A stretch of 64,000 bases of DNA from Candidatus Epulonipiscium sp. (GTDB taxonomy: Bacteria > Bacillota > Clostridia > Lachnospirales > Defluviitaleaceae): contig JAAYQR010000017.1 in assembly GCA_012519205.1 (NCBI GenBank), positions 1 through 64,000 of the forward strand, written 5' to 3'. Shown one piece after another: positions 8,402 to 17,268 of the stretch. The notes below the pieces were generated by a model. The model had not been told where the DNA came from and made no database searches. It saw only the letters and a list, made by a program, of their open reading frames with translations. Positions within the stretch are counted from its first letter, which is position 1; every line of letters begins with the position of its first letter. Position numbers and translations under genes: made by a program.

Positions 8402-9622
8402 ATGCAAATAATTGATGGAGGAGTTACAAGCCCTAAAGGATTTAAGGCCGCAGGGAATTATATAGGAGTAAAAAAGAAGCGGAAGGATTTGTCAATAGTA
8501 TATAGTGAACTTCCTGCAAAAGGAGCGGCTACTTTTACAACTAATGTAGTAAAAGCTGCCCCCGTAATCTGGAATCAAAGGATTATTAATAGTAAGGGAA
8601 ACATACAAGCCATAGTTGTTAATAGTGGCAATGCTAATGCCTGCACAGGGGAACAAGGAATGATAGATACTAATTCTATGGCACAAACCACAGCAAACTG
8701 TCTAAACTTAAAAAAGGAAGAGGTTTTAGTTGCTTCAACTGGGGTCATCGGTGTGCCCCTACCGATGGATATTATTCATCCCGGGATTGAAAAAACAGTA
8801 ACTATGTTAGCTTCATCTAGGGAAGCTTCTATGGAGGCCGCAGAGGCTATTATGACTACTGATACATTTTCAAAGGAAATCGCGGTAACTTTTAGTCTAG
8901 GGGATAAAATAGTCACTATTGCAGGCATGGCTAAAGGCTCGGGAATGATTCATCCTAATATGGCAACAATGCTTTCTTTTATAACTATGGATTTAAATAT
9001 TTCTGGGGAGCTTTTGCAAAAGGCCCTAAGTGAAAGTATTGTAGATTCTTATAATATGATTTCCGTCGACGGAGATACCAGTACCAATGATATGGTTTTA
9101 GTCTTAGCTAATGGAGCCGCAGGAAATGACATTATAGATAAGGAAAACAGGGAGTATGAAATTTTTAAGAAAGTCTTTAATTATGTTAATACTTACTTAG
9201 CACAGCAGATAGTAAGGGATGGTGAAGGAGCGGGAAAATTTTTAGAGGTAAGTGTAAAGGGAGCAAAAACTAAAGAGGATGCCCGTATTCTTTCAAAATC
9301 AATTATAACTTCTAATCTAGTAAAAACCGCATTCTTTGGGGAAGATGCCAACTGGGGAAGGATTCTTTGTGCCATGGGCTATTCAGGGGTCAAATTCGAC
9401 ACCGGCAAGGTAACTATTCAGTTTGTTTCAGAAGGTGGAGATATTACATTAATTAAAGAGGGTATACCTTTGAAATTCAATGAAGAATTGGCTTTTGAAA
9501 TTCTGCATGAAAAGGATATTAAAATTATAGCCTTCCTAGGAGAAGGCAACCAAGAAGCCACTGCTTGGGGATGTGATTTAAGTTATGAATATGTTCGCAT
9601 TAATGGAGATTATAGAACGTAG
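8402..9622 (+). CDS. argJ: Bifunctional ornithine acetyltransferase / N-acetylglutamate synthase
   Basis: ArgJ moves the acetyl group from N-acetylornithine to glutamate, giving the cyclic arginine pathway. The precursor cleaves itself before the conserved Thr in GSGMIHPNMATMLSF, which is present. The C-terminus shows FFGEDANWGRILCAMGYSG. I chose ATG 8402 (406 residues) because AAGGAG (8388-8393) is then 8 bases away; the GTG codons at 8393 and 8396 overlap or crowd the SD. It is followed 12 bases later by argB. argC, the usual partner, is not in the window. Controlled by the ARG-box promoter just upstream. Confidence 0.96.
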   Translation: MQIIDGGVTSPKGFKAAGNYIGVKKKRKDLSIVYSELPAKGAATFTTNVVKAAPVIWNQRIINSKGNIQAIVVNSGNANACTGEQGMIDTNSMAQTTANCLNLKKEEVLVASTGVIGVPLPMDIIHPGIEKTVTMLASSREASMEAAEAIMTTDTFSKEIAVTFSLGDKIVTIAGMAKGSGMIHPNMATMLSFITMDLNISGELLQKALSESIVDSYNMISVDGDTSTNDMVLVLANGAAGNDIIDKENREYEIFKKVFNYVNTYLAQQIVRDGEGAGKFLEVSVKGAKTKEDARILSKSIITSNLVKTAFFGEDANWGRILCAMGYSGVKFDTGKVTIQFVSEGGDITLIKEGIPLKFNEELAFEILHEKDIKIIAFLGEGNQEATAWGCDLSYEYVRINGDYRT

Positions 9623-9634
9623 GAAGGTGCTAAA

Positions 9635-10495
9635 ATGAAAGAATGTATTGAAAAGGCAAAGGTATTGATAGAGGCTCTGCCCTATATAAAAGAGTTTTAT
9701 GGTAAAACAGTTGTTATCAAATATGGCGGCAGTGCAATGATTGATGAAAAAATAAAAGAGACAGTGATGCAAGATATCATTTTAATGAAGCTCGTAGGAA
9801 TAAACCCAGTAATCGTTCATGGAGGTGGGCCAGAAATAAATAATGCCCTAAAACAAATGGGCAAGCAATCCGAGTTTATAAATGGTCTTAGGATTACGGA
9901 TAAGGAAACCATGGAAATAGTAGAAATGGTTTTATCAGGGAAAGTTAATAAAAATATAGTAAGCCATATCCAAAATCAGGGGATTAATGCTGTGGGGATT
10001 AGTGGTAAAGATGGGGCTACTTTAGAGTCTGAAAAAAGATTAGTTGATGATAAAGATGTGGGATTTGTAGGGGAAATTATTAATGTTAATACGAAGCTTA
10101 TAACAACCTTAATACAGACAGACTTTATACCTGTAATCGCCCCAATTGGAATTGATAAAGAAGGAAATTCCTATAATATCAATGCCGATTATGCGGCAGT
10201 AGCTGTGGCAGGAGCCTTAAAAGCGCAAAAACTTGTATTTTTAACAGATGTAGAAGGAGTATTAAAGGATGTATCGGATAGTTCTAGTATTATATCTAGC
10301 CTCCTTGTAAGGGATGTAGATGAATATATTAAAGATGGCATCATCTCAGGGGGAATGATTCCTAAGGTGGAATGTTGTGTGGAAGGAGTAAAGAAAGGAG
10401 TAAAAACAGTACATATACTAGATGGCCGGGTTCAGCATTGTCTTCTTCTTGAAGTTTTCACCCAAAGAGGGGTAGGGACCATGATAGAGGAATAA
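9635..10495 (+). CDS. argB: Acetylglutamate kinase
   Basis: A 286-residue amino-acid kinase that phosphorylates N-acetylglutamate. The N-terminal KYGGSAM phosphate-binding motif, VHGGGPEIN, and the late SGGMIPKVECC motif are characteristic. The SD GGAAGG lies upstream of the ATG. It is the second gene of the argJB unit and is followed by a strong palindromic terminator. Length fits the family. Confidence 0.97.
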   Translation: MKECIEKAKVLIEALPYIKEFYGKTVVIKYGGSAMIDEKIKETVMQDIILMKLVGINPVIVHGGGPEINNALKQMGKQSEFINGLRITDKETMEIVEMVLSGKVNKNIVSHIQNQGINAVGISGKDGATLESEKRLVDDKDVGFVGEIINVNTKLITTLIQTDFIPVIAPIGIDKEGNSYNINADYAAVAVAGALKAQKLVFLTDVEGVLKDVSDSSSIISSLLVRDVDEYIKDGIISGGMIPKVECCVEGVKKGVKTVHILDGRVQHCLLLEVFTQRGVGTMIEE

Positions 10496-10511
10496 CCCAA
10501 TCCTACTTTTA

Positions 10512-10543
10512 TTAAAAAAGGACGAATATTCGTCCTTTTTTAA
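10512..10543. terminator. Bidirectional palindromic terminator between argB and a small minus-strand gene
   Basis: A 32-bp perfect palindrome with core AAAAAAGGACGAAT and its complement, A-rich on the left and T-rich on the right, so it can work both ways. The stop codon of the minus-strand small gene (10540-10542) is inside the right arm. Confidence 0.85.
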
Positions 10544-10713
10544 GTTTCATTTTTAGATGACAAGAAGCAGTTCATTTTAGTAAAATCGTCAGGGGTATCT
10601 TGAGGTGTGTTAGTTTTACTTGAATTATCCTTGGATGTTAGTTTGTCTCGAACTTGTTTGTTGCTGTTTATTGTTTTGTTAATATTTTCAGGAAAAAACT
10701 TCATCTCAGGCAT
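10540..10713 (-). CDS. Small hypothetical protein (57 residues)
   Basis: A possible small gene. It starts MPEMKFFPENINKTI and is rich in Lys, Asn, Ser and Thr, hydrophilic, with no membrane segment and one Cys (MNCFLSS). In its favour are a GGAGG SD 5 bases before the chosen ATG at 10713, a position in its own intergenic space convergent with argB, and its stop codon inside a bidirectional terminator. An ATG at 10737 lies upstream of this SD and is less likely. I recognise no family, and the low-complexity composition means it could be spurious. Confidence 0.5.
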   Translation of the reverse strand: MPEMKFFPENINKTINSNKQVRDKLTSKDNSSKTNTPQDTPDDFTKMNCFLSSKNET

Positions 10714-10823
10714 AAAAATCCTCCACATATTATACAATGGTTTATTTTCAGTTGATGTATTATAATATATCCATATGTAGAGAAAATATTAGAAAGAATT
10801 TTATTATTAAGAGGAGCCCATAA

Positions 10824-11744
10824 ATGAAAACAAGAGAAAAAGAAATCAAAAGAGCTTCATGGATTGGAATTATCGGTAACGGTATATTGGCGGTATTAAA
10901 AATATCATTTGGCCTTGTAGGGGGAAGTATGGCATTAGTGGGGGATGGGATTGACTCCTCCACAGATGTTGTTACTAGTTTTATAATATTATTTGCCGCA
11001 AAGATAATGTCAAAGCCACCGGATAGGGAACACCCCTATGGACATCATAGGGCAGAGACCATCGCAACTACTATACTTGCATTTGTGATATTTTTTGCGG
11101 GGGCACAATTATTTATTAGCAGTGTATCTAATATGTTGGTTAAAAAAGAAACGGATATACCTTCAAGTATTTCAATATATATAGTGGTAATATCCATTAT
11201 TGGTAAAATGTTTTTAGCATTTTATCAGAAAAAGGCTGGGGTAAAGACCCAAAGTTCAATGCTTATTGCCAATGGCAAGAATATGCGCAATGATATCATT
11301 ATTTCCAGTGGTGTACTTATTGGATTGGTATTTACATTTATACTTGGATTGCCTATTTTTGACTCTATCGCTGCGTTTATCATAAGTTTATGGATTATAA
11401 AAGCATCCTACGATATTGTTATAGAAACAAATATGGAGCTAATGGATGGTGTGCAGGACACGACCATATATCAAGATATATTTAAAGCCATTGAATATAT
11501 AAAAGAAGCCTATAATCCTCATCGAACAAGGGTAAGGAAACTATCTAATCTTTATATTATCGATACGGATATTGAAGTAGATGGGAACCTTAATGTATCA
11601 GAAGCTCATAAGATTGCCATGGCCGTAGAAAAAAGCATAAAAGAAAACGTACAGGATGTTTATGATGTCATAGTCCACGTGGAACCCTTAGGAAATGTGG
11701 AGCATAATGAAAGTTTTGGGCTAACGGAAGATATGTTAGACTAA
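10824..11744 (+). CDS. Cation diffusion facilitator family transporter
   Basis: A 306-residue CDF exporter with about six membrane segments and a cytoplasmic C-terminal domain (from about residue 205, with VRKLSNLYIIDTDIEVDG and IVHVEP). TM2 carries DGIDSSTDVVTSF and the loop after it HPYGHHRAET. In TM5 the usual His-x3-Asp of zinc transporters reads N-M-R-N-D (NGKNMRNDIIISSG), so the metal is probably not simply zinc; manganese or iron is possible (inference). The SD AAGAGGAG precedes the ATG. A single gene; no metal regulator is adjacent. Confidence 0.9.
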   Translation: MKTREKEIKRASWIGIIGNGILAVLKISFGLVGGSMALVGDGIDSSTDVVTSFIILFAAKIMSKPPDREHPYGHHRAETIATTILAFVIFFAGAQLFISSVSNMLVKKETDIPSSISIYIVVISIIGKMFLAFYQKKAGVKTQSSMLIANGKNMRNDIIISSGVLIGLVFTFILGLPIFDSIAAFIISLWIIKASYDIVIETNMELMDGVQDTTIYQDIFKAIEYIKEAYNPHRTRVRKLSNLYIIDTDIEVDGNLNVSEAHKIAMAVEKSIKENVQDVYDVIVHVEPLGNVEHNESFGLTEDMLD

Positions 11745-11776
11745 AACGGGAGGATAAGGAAATATTACATATAAAA

Positions 11777-11824
11777 CACAATTATAATTCTTATAGAATA
11801 TAATACCATGAGATTATAATTGTG
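11777..11824 (+). repeat. Inverted repeat in the leader of the GH18 gene
   Basis: CACAATTATAAT (11777-11788) and ATTATAATTGTG (11813-11824) are exact reverse complements separated by 24 bases. The right arm abuts the GGGAG SD of the following gene, so a folded mRNA could affect its translation, or the repeat could be a regulator site. Nothing more is shown by the sequence. Confidence 0.55.
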
Positions 11825-11838
11825 GGAGTTGATTATAT

Positions 11839-13350
11839 ATGTTAAGATTTCCCAAGACCATTTATACAGTAAGACCTGGGGATTCACTTTACCAAATTGC
11901 GAGAATGTACGGCCTTAGTGTGCAGGAAATAATAAATATAAATGGAATTGTAGGAAACACCATTTATCCAGGACAAAGATTAATAATCCCCATAGGGATT
12001 TATAGTGTACAGTCAGGGGATAGCCTTTATAAGTTGGCACAAAAATTTAATACAACCATAGAAAGTTTTATGGTTTTAAATAATCTAACCAGTACTTTCC
12101 TTAGGATAGGCCAAAGATTACAGGTTCCGCAATACTCTGAAGCCACCATAAATGTGGATATGGCAAATATAAGAAAAGGACCAGGAACCAATTTTCCTAT
12201 TATAACAGTCATGGTAAGGGGAGCAAAATTGCCTGTCAGTAATTCTAGTGGCAACTGGTATGAAGTAGAATTATTCGATGGCACGAGGGGATGGATATCA
12301 AAAAGCATTGTTGAATTTAATGTTTATGGTTCCAATTTACCTATAACAACCATCTTAGGTTTTTATACCCTAGAAGAAGGGCCTACTCTGCCTAGTTCCT
12401 ATGAATCTTTTATTAATAATACGGGAGAAATATCGGAACTTGGATTATTTATGTTTAGGATAGATGCTAATAACCCGACAGAAATTGAAAAGTTTGGGGA
12501 ATTTACTAATGAGTATGCAGAAAACTTAGTTAGAATTGCCCATGAAAACAATATTAAAATACTTCCAGTAATTCATAATTTACTTTATAGAAGGGGAGAT
12601 GTGACTGTATCTAAGGATACAGTAAAAGCAATGGTTGCAACTCCACAAACTAGAGCAGCATTTATACAAAATGTTGTCGAATTAATTGAGGGCTATGGTT
12701 TTGATGGAGTAAATATGGATATCGAGGATGTGTATTTAGAGGATAGTACAAGATTGTCTGCATTTTATACAGAATTGGGGCGGGCATTACATCAAAGAGG
12801 CTATTTTCTTTCTGCCTCCGTGCCTTCAAGAGTAAGTGATAGGCCATTTAATCCATTCTCCGATCCTTTTCAGTATGCCCCTATTGGAGCAGCTGTGGAC
12901 GAATTTGTTGTTATGCTATATAATGAACACGGCTGGCCAGGTAGTGGACCCGGGCCCGTTGTCTCAATAGGATGGATGGATAGAGTCCTAAAATATACCA
13001 TGACAAAAATGCCAAGGGATAAAACAGTGGCGGCTGTATCTGTATTCGGTTTTGATTTTAACCTTACAACAGGAAGGAATACCTATGTTACCCACTCGAT
13101 GGCTGTAAATAGGGCAAGGCAGTACAATGCAGAGATAATATTTGATGAGGCAACCCAAACCCCTATGTACTCATATACCGATGCCCAGGGGAACAAACAT
13201 GAAGTTTGGTTTGAAGATGATAGAAGTATTAAGGCTAAGGTTCAAAGGGCCTGGGATTTAGGAATCAAAGGCATAGCCCTTTGGAGACTGGGAATGGAAG
13301 ATCCAAAAATGTGGACCATGTTAAGAAATGAAGTTGTAGTCAGAAAATAA
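11839..13350 (+). CDS. LysM-LysM-SH3 glycoside hydrolase family 18 (spore cortex-lytic type)
   Basis: A 503-residue enzyme. Two LysM repeats (about residues 8-52 and 55-98; TVRPGDSLYQIARMYG, SVQSGDSLYKLAQKFN) bind peptidoglycan, followed by a bacterial SH3 segment (NIRKGPGTNFP ... GTRGWIS, to about residue 155). The rest is a GH18 barrel with the catalytic FDGVNMDIEDV (DxxDxDxE). This layout resembles SleL/YaaH spore enzymes, which cleave cortex muramic-delta-lactam peptidoglycan during germination. No signal peptide is present, which also fits SleL-type proteins. SD GGGAG, ATG at 11839. A single gene ended by a palindromic terminator. Confidence 0.9.
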   Translation: MLRFPKTIYTVRPGDSLYQIARMYGLSVQEIININGIVGNTIYPGQRLIIPIGIYSVQSGDSLYKLAQKFNTTIESFMVLNNLTSTFLRIGQRLQVPQYSEATINVDMANIRKGPGTNFPIITVMVRGAKLPVSNSSGNWYEVELFDGTRGWISKSIVEFNVYGSNLPITTILGFYTLEEGPTLPSSYESFINNTGEISELGLFMFRIDANNPTEIEKFGEFTNEYAENLVRIAHENNIKILPVIHNLLYRRGDVTVSKDTVKAMVATPQTRAAFIQNVVELIEGYGFDGVNMDIEDVYLEDSTRLSAFYTELGRALHQRGYFLSASVPSRVSDRPFNPFSDPFQYAPIGAAVDEFVVMLYNEHGWPGSGPGPVVSIGWMDRVLKYTMTKMPRDKTVAAVSVFGFDFNLTTGRNTYVTHSMAVNRARQYNAEIIFDEATQTPMYSYTDAQGNKHEVWFEDDRSIKAKVQRAWDLGIKGIALWRLGMEDPKMWTMLRNEVVVRK

Positions 13351-13363
13351 ATATTATCATAAA

Positions 13364-13395
13364 ACTAAAAGCCGCTTAATTAAGCGGCTTTTAGT
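13364..13395. terminator. Bidirectional 32-bp palindromic terminator
   Basis: ACTAAAAGCCGCTTAA and its exact complement lie side by side without a loop, centred on TTAATTAA. The minus-strand gene's TAA (13391-13393) is inside the right arm. It ends the GH18 gene on one side and the unknown gene on the other. Confidence 0.87.
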
Positions 13396-14827
13396 GATGG
13401 TGACAATTGCAATTATGTTCTTCATCGAAAAAACCATAGTTATCCATTAAATCTCCAATTTTAATTAAAAGTAGTGCTTTTCTTTCCATGGTAGAACACA
13501 TTCGAATAGAGGATACTAGGTAATTCATAAACTCTTCTTCATCCATAGCAACGGGAAGGATACTTAAAAAATGCTGCATTCTTGCCTTTCTAAGGGGATT
13601 GGGCATGACGGAAAGATTTTTATTTATGAAATCTTCTAATTTTGTTATGTAGGAATTAAGGTTTTTATTCTCTGTAATAGAGGAATTTGCTTTTTTTTCG
13701 TAGCTAAAAAGATCCGATAAATCCAAATGCATATAGTACAAAATTAACTCGTAGTTTTCAAGCTGACCTAGTAATTCGGAGCCAAAGTCTAAGTCATTGT
13801 CGTATTTACTAAGGAATCCTATGATTTTATCATAATTATCTTGTGACTTTTTTTCAAGAGCCTCTAAATGTTGAGTTAATAATTCCGGTAGTGTTTCTAG
13901 CAATATTTCCCTTTCTTGTGGATTTGTTGACCAATCAAGGACGGAATGTACAGATAAGTAGAAGTCTTTATAAGCCACATGTTTAGCATAGAACCCTTCC
14001 ATACGAATATTTTCTAACATCATTAAAATAGATAGGCAATTATAAATATCAAAGGTTAAAGATAATAAATGCATCATATTTGATAAATTAGTCCCAATAT
14101 CTTCAGTTTCATCCCAAAGTTTTTGTAACTGGTTCTCTGTAAGGGAAAACATGTCTTTATTTATAATGTCATTTATAGAGGATGCAACCCCGGGTAAAAA
14201 GTCCTCATAACCCTCTACACTAGAGCCTATGAACTGCTGTTTGAGTATAGAGAAAAAATACTCTAAAGATTCGTCAGAATAATCCAGTTCAATAAGCTTT
14301 ATAGATTTTGTAATATAATCAAAGTAATTATCCTTTGTCATTCTGAGGGGAATATGTTTGATAATTTCTTTTATTTTAGTGTTTTTATCTATCTTGTTGC
14401 TCTTAAATACAAAATCGTGGCATTCCTGAAAAAACTGGTTGTAATCTAAATCAAAAAGTTCCTCTTTTTTAAACTGCTTAAGTTGATATGCTTCTTCTAT
14501 TAGGAAAGAAAGGGTATTAAATTCTATGGTATATCCATATGCAATCCTAAACAATTGTGAAATAAGATTTTTATACCTAAGTAAATCCTTAGTCCTATCC
14601 ACCTTTTGCCCACTGTTTTCTTCCAAAACATCATTTAGATTTAGAAGGGTGTCCTTTAGATATTCAATCATTTCCCCCAGTTCTTTATGGGTATCATCTA
14701 TGGTTAAAAATAGTGGATTATGATATAATTCTAAGATTGATTTGAAAGATTTAAGAAAAGTTAGGGGTATATTGATTTCCAAAGAATTATTTAATTCGAA
14801 TTCTAATAAATTAATTGGGTTGCTCAA
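13391..14827 (-). CDS. Unknown protein, mostly helical, with Cys/His-rich C-terminal tail
   Basis: I do not recognise this family. About 478 residues, acidic and Leu/Asp/Glu-rich, probably all-helical, with no signal peptide or clear membrane segment. Two stretches look similar in role: DYFDYITKSIKLIEL near the middle and EEFMNYLVSSIRMCS near the end, suggesting an internal duplication. The tail ends CNCHHH, a possible metal site. The start is chosen as TTG 14827 because AAAGGAGAA lies 5-8 bases before it; the ATG at 14857 is upstream of this SD. A single gene. A spore- or envelope-related role would be guesswork from neighbours. Confidence 0.75.
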   Translation of the reverse strand: MSNPINLLEFELNNSLEINIPLTFLKSFKSILELYHNPLFLTIDDTHKELGEMIEYLKDTLLNLNDVLEENSGQKVDRTKDLLRYKNLISQLFRIAYGYTIEFNTLSFLIEEAYQLKQFKKEELFDLDYNQFFQECHDFVFKSNKIDKNTKIKEIIKHIPLRMTKDNYFDYITKSIKLIELDYSDESLEYFFSILKQQFIGSSVEGYEDFLPGVASSINDIINKDMFSLTENQLQKLWDETEDIGTNLSNMMHLLSLTFDIYNCLSILMMLENIRMEGFYAKHVAYKDFYLSVHSVLDWSTNPQEREILLETLPELLTQHLEALEKKSQDNYDKIIGFLSKYDNDLDFGSELLGQLENYELILYYMHLDLSDLFSYEKKANSSITENKNLNSYITKLEDFINKNLSVMPNPLRKARMQHFLSILPVAMDEEEFMNYLVSSIRMCSTMERKALLLIKIGDLMDNYGFFDEEHNCNCHHH

Positions 14828-15009
14828 AAAAATTCTCCTTTCAATAAAAGAATACAAAACTTGACTCTTATTTTAGCATAGAATCTAATGAAGATATAGC
14901 CCTAACCAAAAATGTTTTTGGCTCTATGGGGGTATCCCCAAGCTTGTTTTGGTTTAGCTTTTATTATAGGATTAAATAGACTTTATGATTATTTAAGGTG
15001 GGATTACAG

Positions 15010-15861
15010 ATGATACAAATAATAATTGCAATGTTAATATGGGGAAGTATAGGGGTCTTTATTCAATATATTCATTTGCCTTCGATAGAAACTGCTTTTT
15101 TAAGGGCAGTCATAGCATCGGCATTTTTATTTGTATATACAGTTTATAGTAAAAAAGCACGGCTACATAAAATCAAAGAAAATATTATCCCTTTAGTAGT
15201 TGCAGGAATTGCGATGGGATTTAATTGGATTTTTTTATTTCAAGCTTATCATTATACAAGCATTGCCAACTCGACCATGAGTTATTATTTTGCTCCTATC
15301 ATCATTATACTTTTATCCCCCCTAATATTAAAAGAAAGGCTTACAATCCTAAAAATAATATCAAGCTTAGGAGCATTGATAGGTTTATTTATCATTATGT
15401 ATTATTCATCGGGAAATACGGTAGAAGGGACTAATGATAAATTGGGGATTATGTATGGCCTTTTAGCTGCTGCTCTATATGCTACGGTTGTATTATTAAG
15501 TAAGTACACAAAAGATGTATCAGGTATTGAAATGACCTTAATTGAAATAGCTTCAGCTGCAGTTGTTCTACTTCCCTTCGTATTGATGAGAAATGAACTC
15601 CATATCAAAGACATGACCAGTGGCATATTTGTTTTAATTATAGGGATAGTTCATACAGGAATTGCCTACGTCATATACTTTACTGGGGTTAGGCAAATTA
15701 ATGCCCAAGGGGCAGCCATCCTAAGTTATATAGACCCCTTATCTGCGATAGTTTTTAGCATAGCATTGTTAGGGGAACCACTTAAATTGCCGCAAATAGC
15801 AGGAGGCATACTAATCTTCGGATTTACACTTATAGGACAAATATCCAGATCAAAAAAGTAG
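15010..15861 (+). CDS. EamA/DMT family transporter
   Basis: A 283-residue membrane protein with ten hydrophobic segments in two EamA repeats (first repeat IIAMLIWGSIGVFIQYI; second GIMYGLLAAALYATVVLLSK). The family exports amino acids or other metabolites; the substrate cannot be told. The ATG at 15010 is chosen because AAGGTGGG (14995-15002) is 7 bases upstream; the GTG at 14998 lies within the SD. A single gene upstream of argD, separated from it by a terminator and the argD promoter. Confidence 0.9.
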   Translation: MIQIIIAMLIWGSIGVFIQYIHLPSIETAFLRAVIASAFLFVYTVYSKKARLHKIKENIIPLVVAGIAMGFNWIFLFQAYHYTSIANSTMSYYFAPIIIILLSPLILKERLTILKIISSLGALIGLFIIMYYSSGNTVEGTNDKLGIMYGLLAAALYATVVLLSKYTKDVSGIEMTLIEIASAAVVLLPFVLMRNELHIKDMTSGIFVLIIGIVHTGIAYVIYFTGVRQINAQGAAILSYIDPLSAIVFSIALLGEPLKLPQIAGGILIFGFTLIGQISRSKK

Positions 15862-15886
15862 GGAATTTATTTCCCTGCTTTTCTTG
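15853..15886 (+). terminator. Terminator after the EamA transporter
   Basis: AAAAGTAGGGAA pairs with TTCCCTGCTTTT (one G-U) around a short T/A loop and is followed by TTTTCTT. The TAG stop codon lies inside the left arm. Confidence 0.7.
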
Positions 15887-15952
15887 TGGCCACTGATTTA
15901 AAATGGTAGAAATTATAATAAGGCTTAAGATATAAGAGGCTTACTTAGACTC

Positions 15953-16041
15953 TTTTATAATTATACATGGTATTAATATTCAAATGAATAATTACCCTAT
16001 AATCATTGCATAAAATATCATTTAGATGTATAATTATAAAA
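15953..16041 (+). promoter_or_regulatory. argD operon promoter with mirrored ARG-box-like sites
   Basis: TTGCAT (16006-16011), 17 bases, then TATAAT (16029-16034), the same design as the argGH and argJB promoters. ATGTATAATTATAAAA (16026-16041) overlaps the -10, and its exact inverted copy is at 15953-15968, with centres 73 bp apart. A third partial ARG box (TGAATAATTACCCT, 15985-15998) lies between. Repression by ArgR, perhaps with looping, is inferred. Confidence 0.7.
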
Positions 16042-16076
16042 ATAAGAATAAGTAAAAAGATTAGGGGGAGATAGGT

Positions 16077-17267
16077 ATGTTACAGGATAAATGGGTAGAA
16101 CGAGGGAAAAATGTGATTATGAATACTTATAACCGTTTTCCGATTACATTAACTGAAGGTAAGGGAGTCTATGCAAAGGATACGAATGGAAAAAGATATT
16201 TGGATTTCGTATCCGGAATAGCTGTTAATGCATTAGGATATGGAAATAAAGCCATGGGTGAAGCTTTAGCCAGCCAAGTTAACAAGATGATGCATTGCTC
16301 TAACCTTTATTGGAATATCCCTGGAATTGAAGCAGCTGAGATGTTAATTAATAATAGTGTTTTTGATAAAGTATTTTTTTGCAATAGTGGAGCTGAAGCT
16401 ATAGAAGGTTCACTAAAGTTGGCAAGAAAATATGGAAGAAAGGTCCGTGGAGAAGGGTGCTATGAGATTATAACTATGAAGCAATCCTTTCATGGGAGGA
16501 CTTTAGGAGCTATTACTGCCACAGGTCAGCCAAAATACCAAAAAGACTTAAACCCTCTTTTAGACGGTGTTTTATATGCTCAGTACAATGACTTCGAATC
16601 TATAAAAGAACTAGTAAGTGATAAAACCTGTGCAATACTCCTTGAACCGATTCAAGGGGAAGGGGGAATATACCCAGCCCAAAAAGAATTTTTAGCAAAA
16701 ATAAGAAAGCTTTGTGATGAAACGGATATTCTCCTTATGTACGATGAGGTTCAGTGTGGTATAGGGCGTACAGGTCACTTATTTGCTTATGAAGCCTATG
16801 ATATAGCTCCTGATGTAATAGCTTTAGCCAAAGGTTTAGGAGGGGGATTTCCTATAGGAGCTATGATGAGCGTTAAAAAATGTTCTGATACATTTATTCC
16901 TGGAGATCATGCTTCAACCTTCGGGGGGAATCATATGGCTACAACTGCGGCAAAGGTAGTTTTAGATACTTTATTAAATGACAATTTATTAGCGAATGTT
17001 AAAAAACAAGGGAATTACCTTAAGGAACAACTTAATATTTTAAAGGAAAAATATGATGTTGTTAAAGATATAAGAGGAATTGGGTTAATGCAGGGCATAG
17101 AACTATCCATTCCTATAGGAAATCTTATTAAGGCCTGTATGGATAAAGGTCTATTACTTGTCGGGGCTGGTCCCAATGTTATTAGATTTGTTCCACCCCT
17201 GATTATAGAAGAAGAGGATATAAAAAAAGCAATACTCATATTAGAAGAGGCTATAAGGGAGGTATAG
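16077..17267 (+). CDS. argD: Acetylornithine aminotransferase
   Basis: A 396-residue class III PLP aminotransferase that makes N-acetylornithine from the semialdehyde. The PLP Lys is in ALAKGLGGGFPIGAM; FCNSGAEAIEGSLKLAR and DEVQCGIGRTGHLFA are typical. SD GGGGGAG before the ATG. First gene of the argD-carA-carB-argF operon; carA begins 2 bases after its stop, so they are tightly coupled. Confidence 0.95.
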   Translation: MLQDKWVERGKNVIMNTYNRFPITLTEGKGVYAKDTNGKRYLDFVSGIAVNALGYGNKAMGEALASQVNKMMHCSNLYWNIPGIEAAEMLINNSVFDKVFFCNSGAEAIEGSLKLARKYGRKVRGEGCYEIITMKQSFHGRTLGAITATGQPKYQKDLNPLLDGVLYAQYNDFESIKELVSDKTCAILLEPIQGEGGIYPAQKEFLAKIRKLCDETDILLMYDEVQCGIGRTGHLFAYEAYDIAPDVIALAKGLGGGFPIGAMMSVKKCSDTFIPGDHASTFGGNHMATTAAKVVLDTLLNDNLLANVKKQGNYLKEQLNILKEKYDVVKDIRGIGLMQGIELSIPIGNLIKACMDKGLLLVGAGPNVIRFVPPLIIEEEDIKKAILILEEAIREV

Positions 17268-17268
17268 T

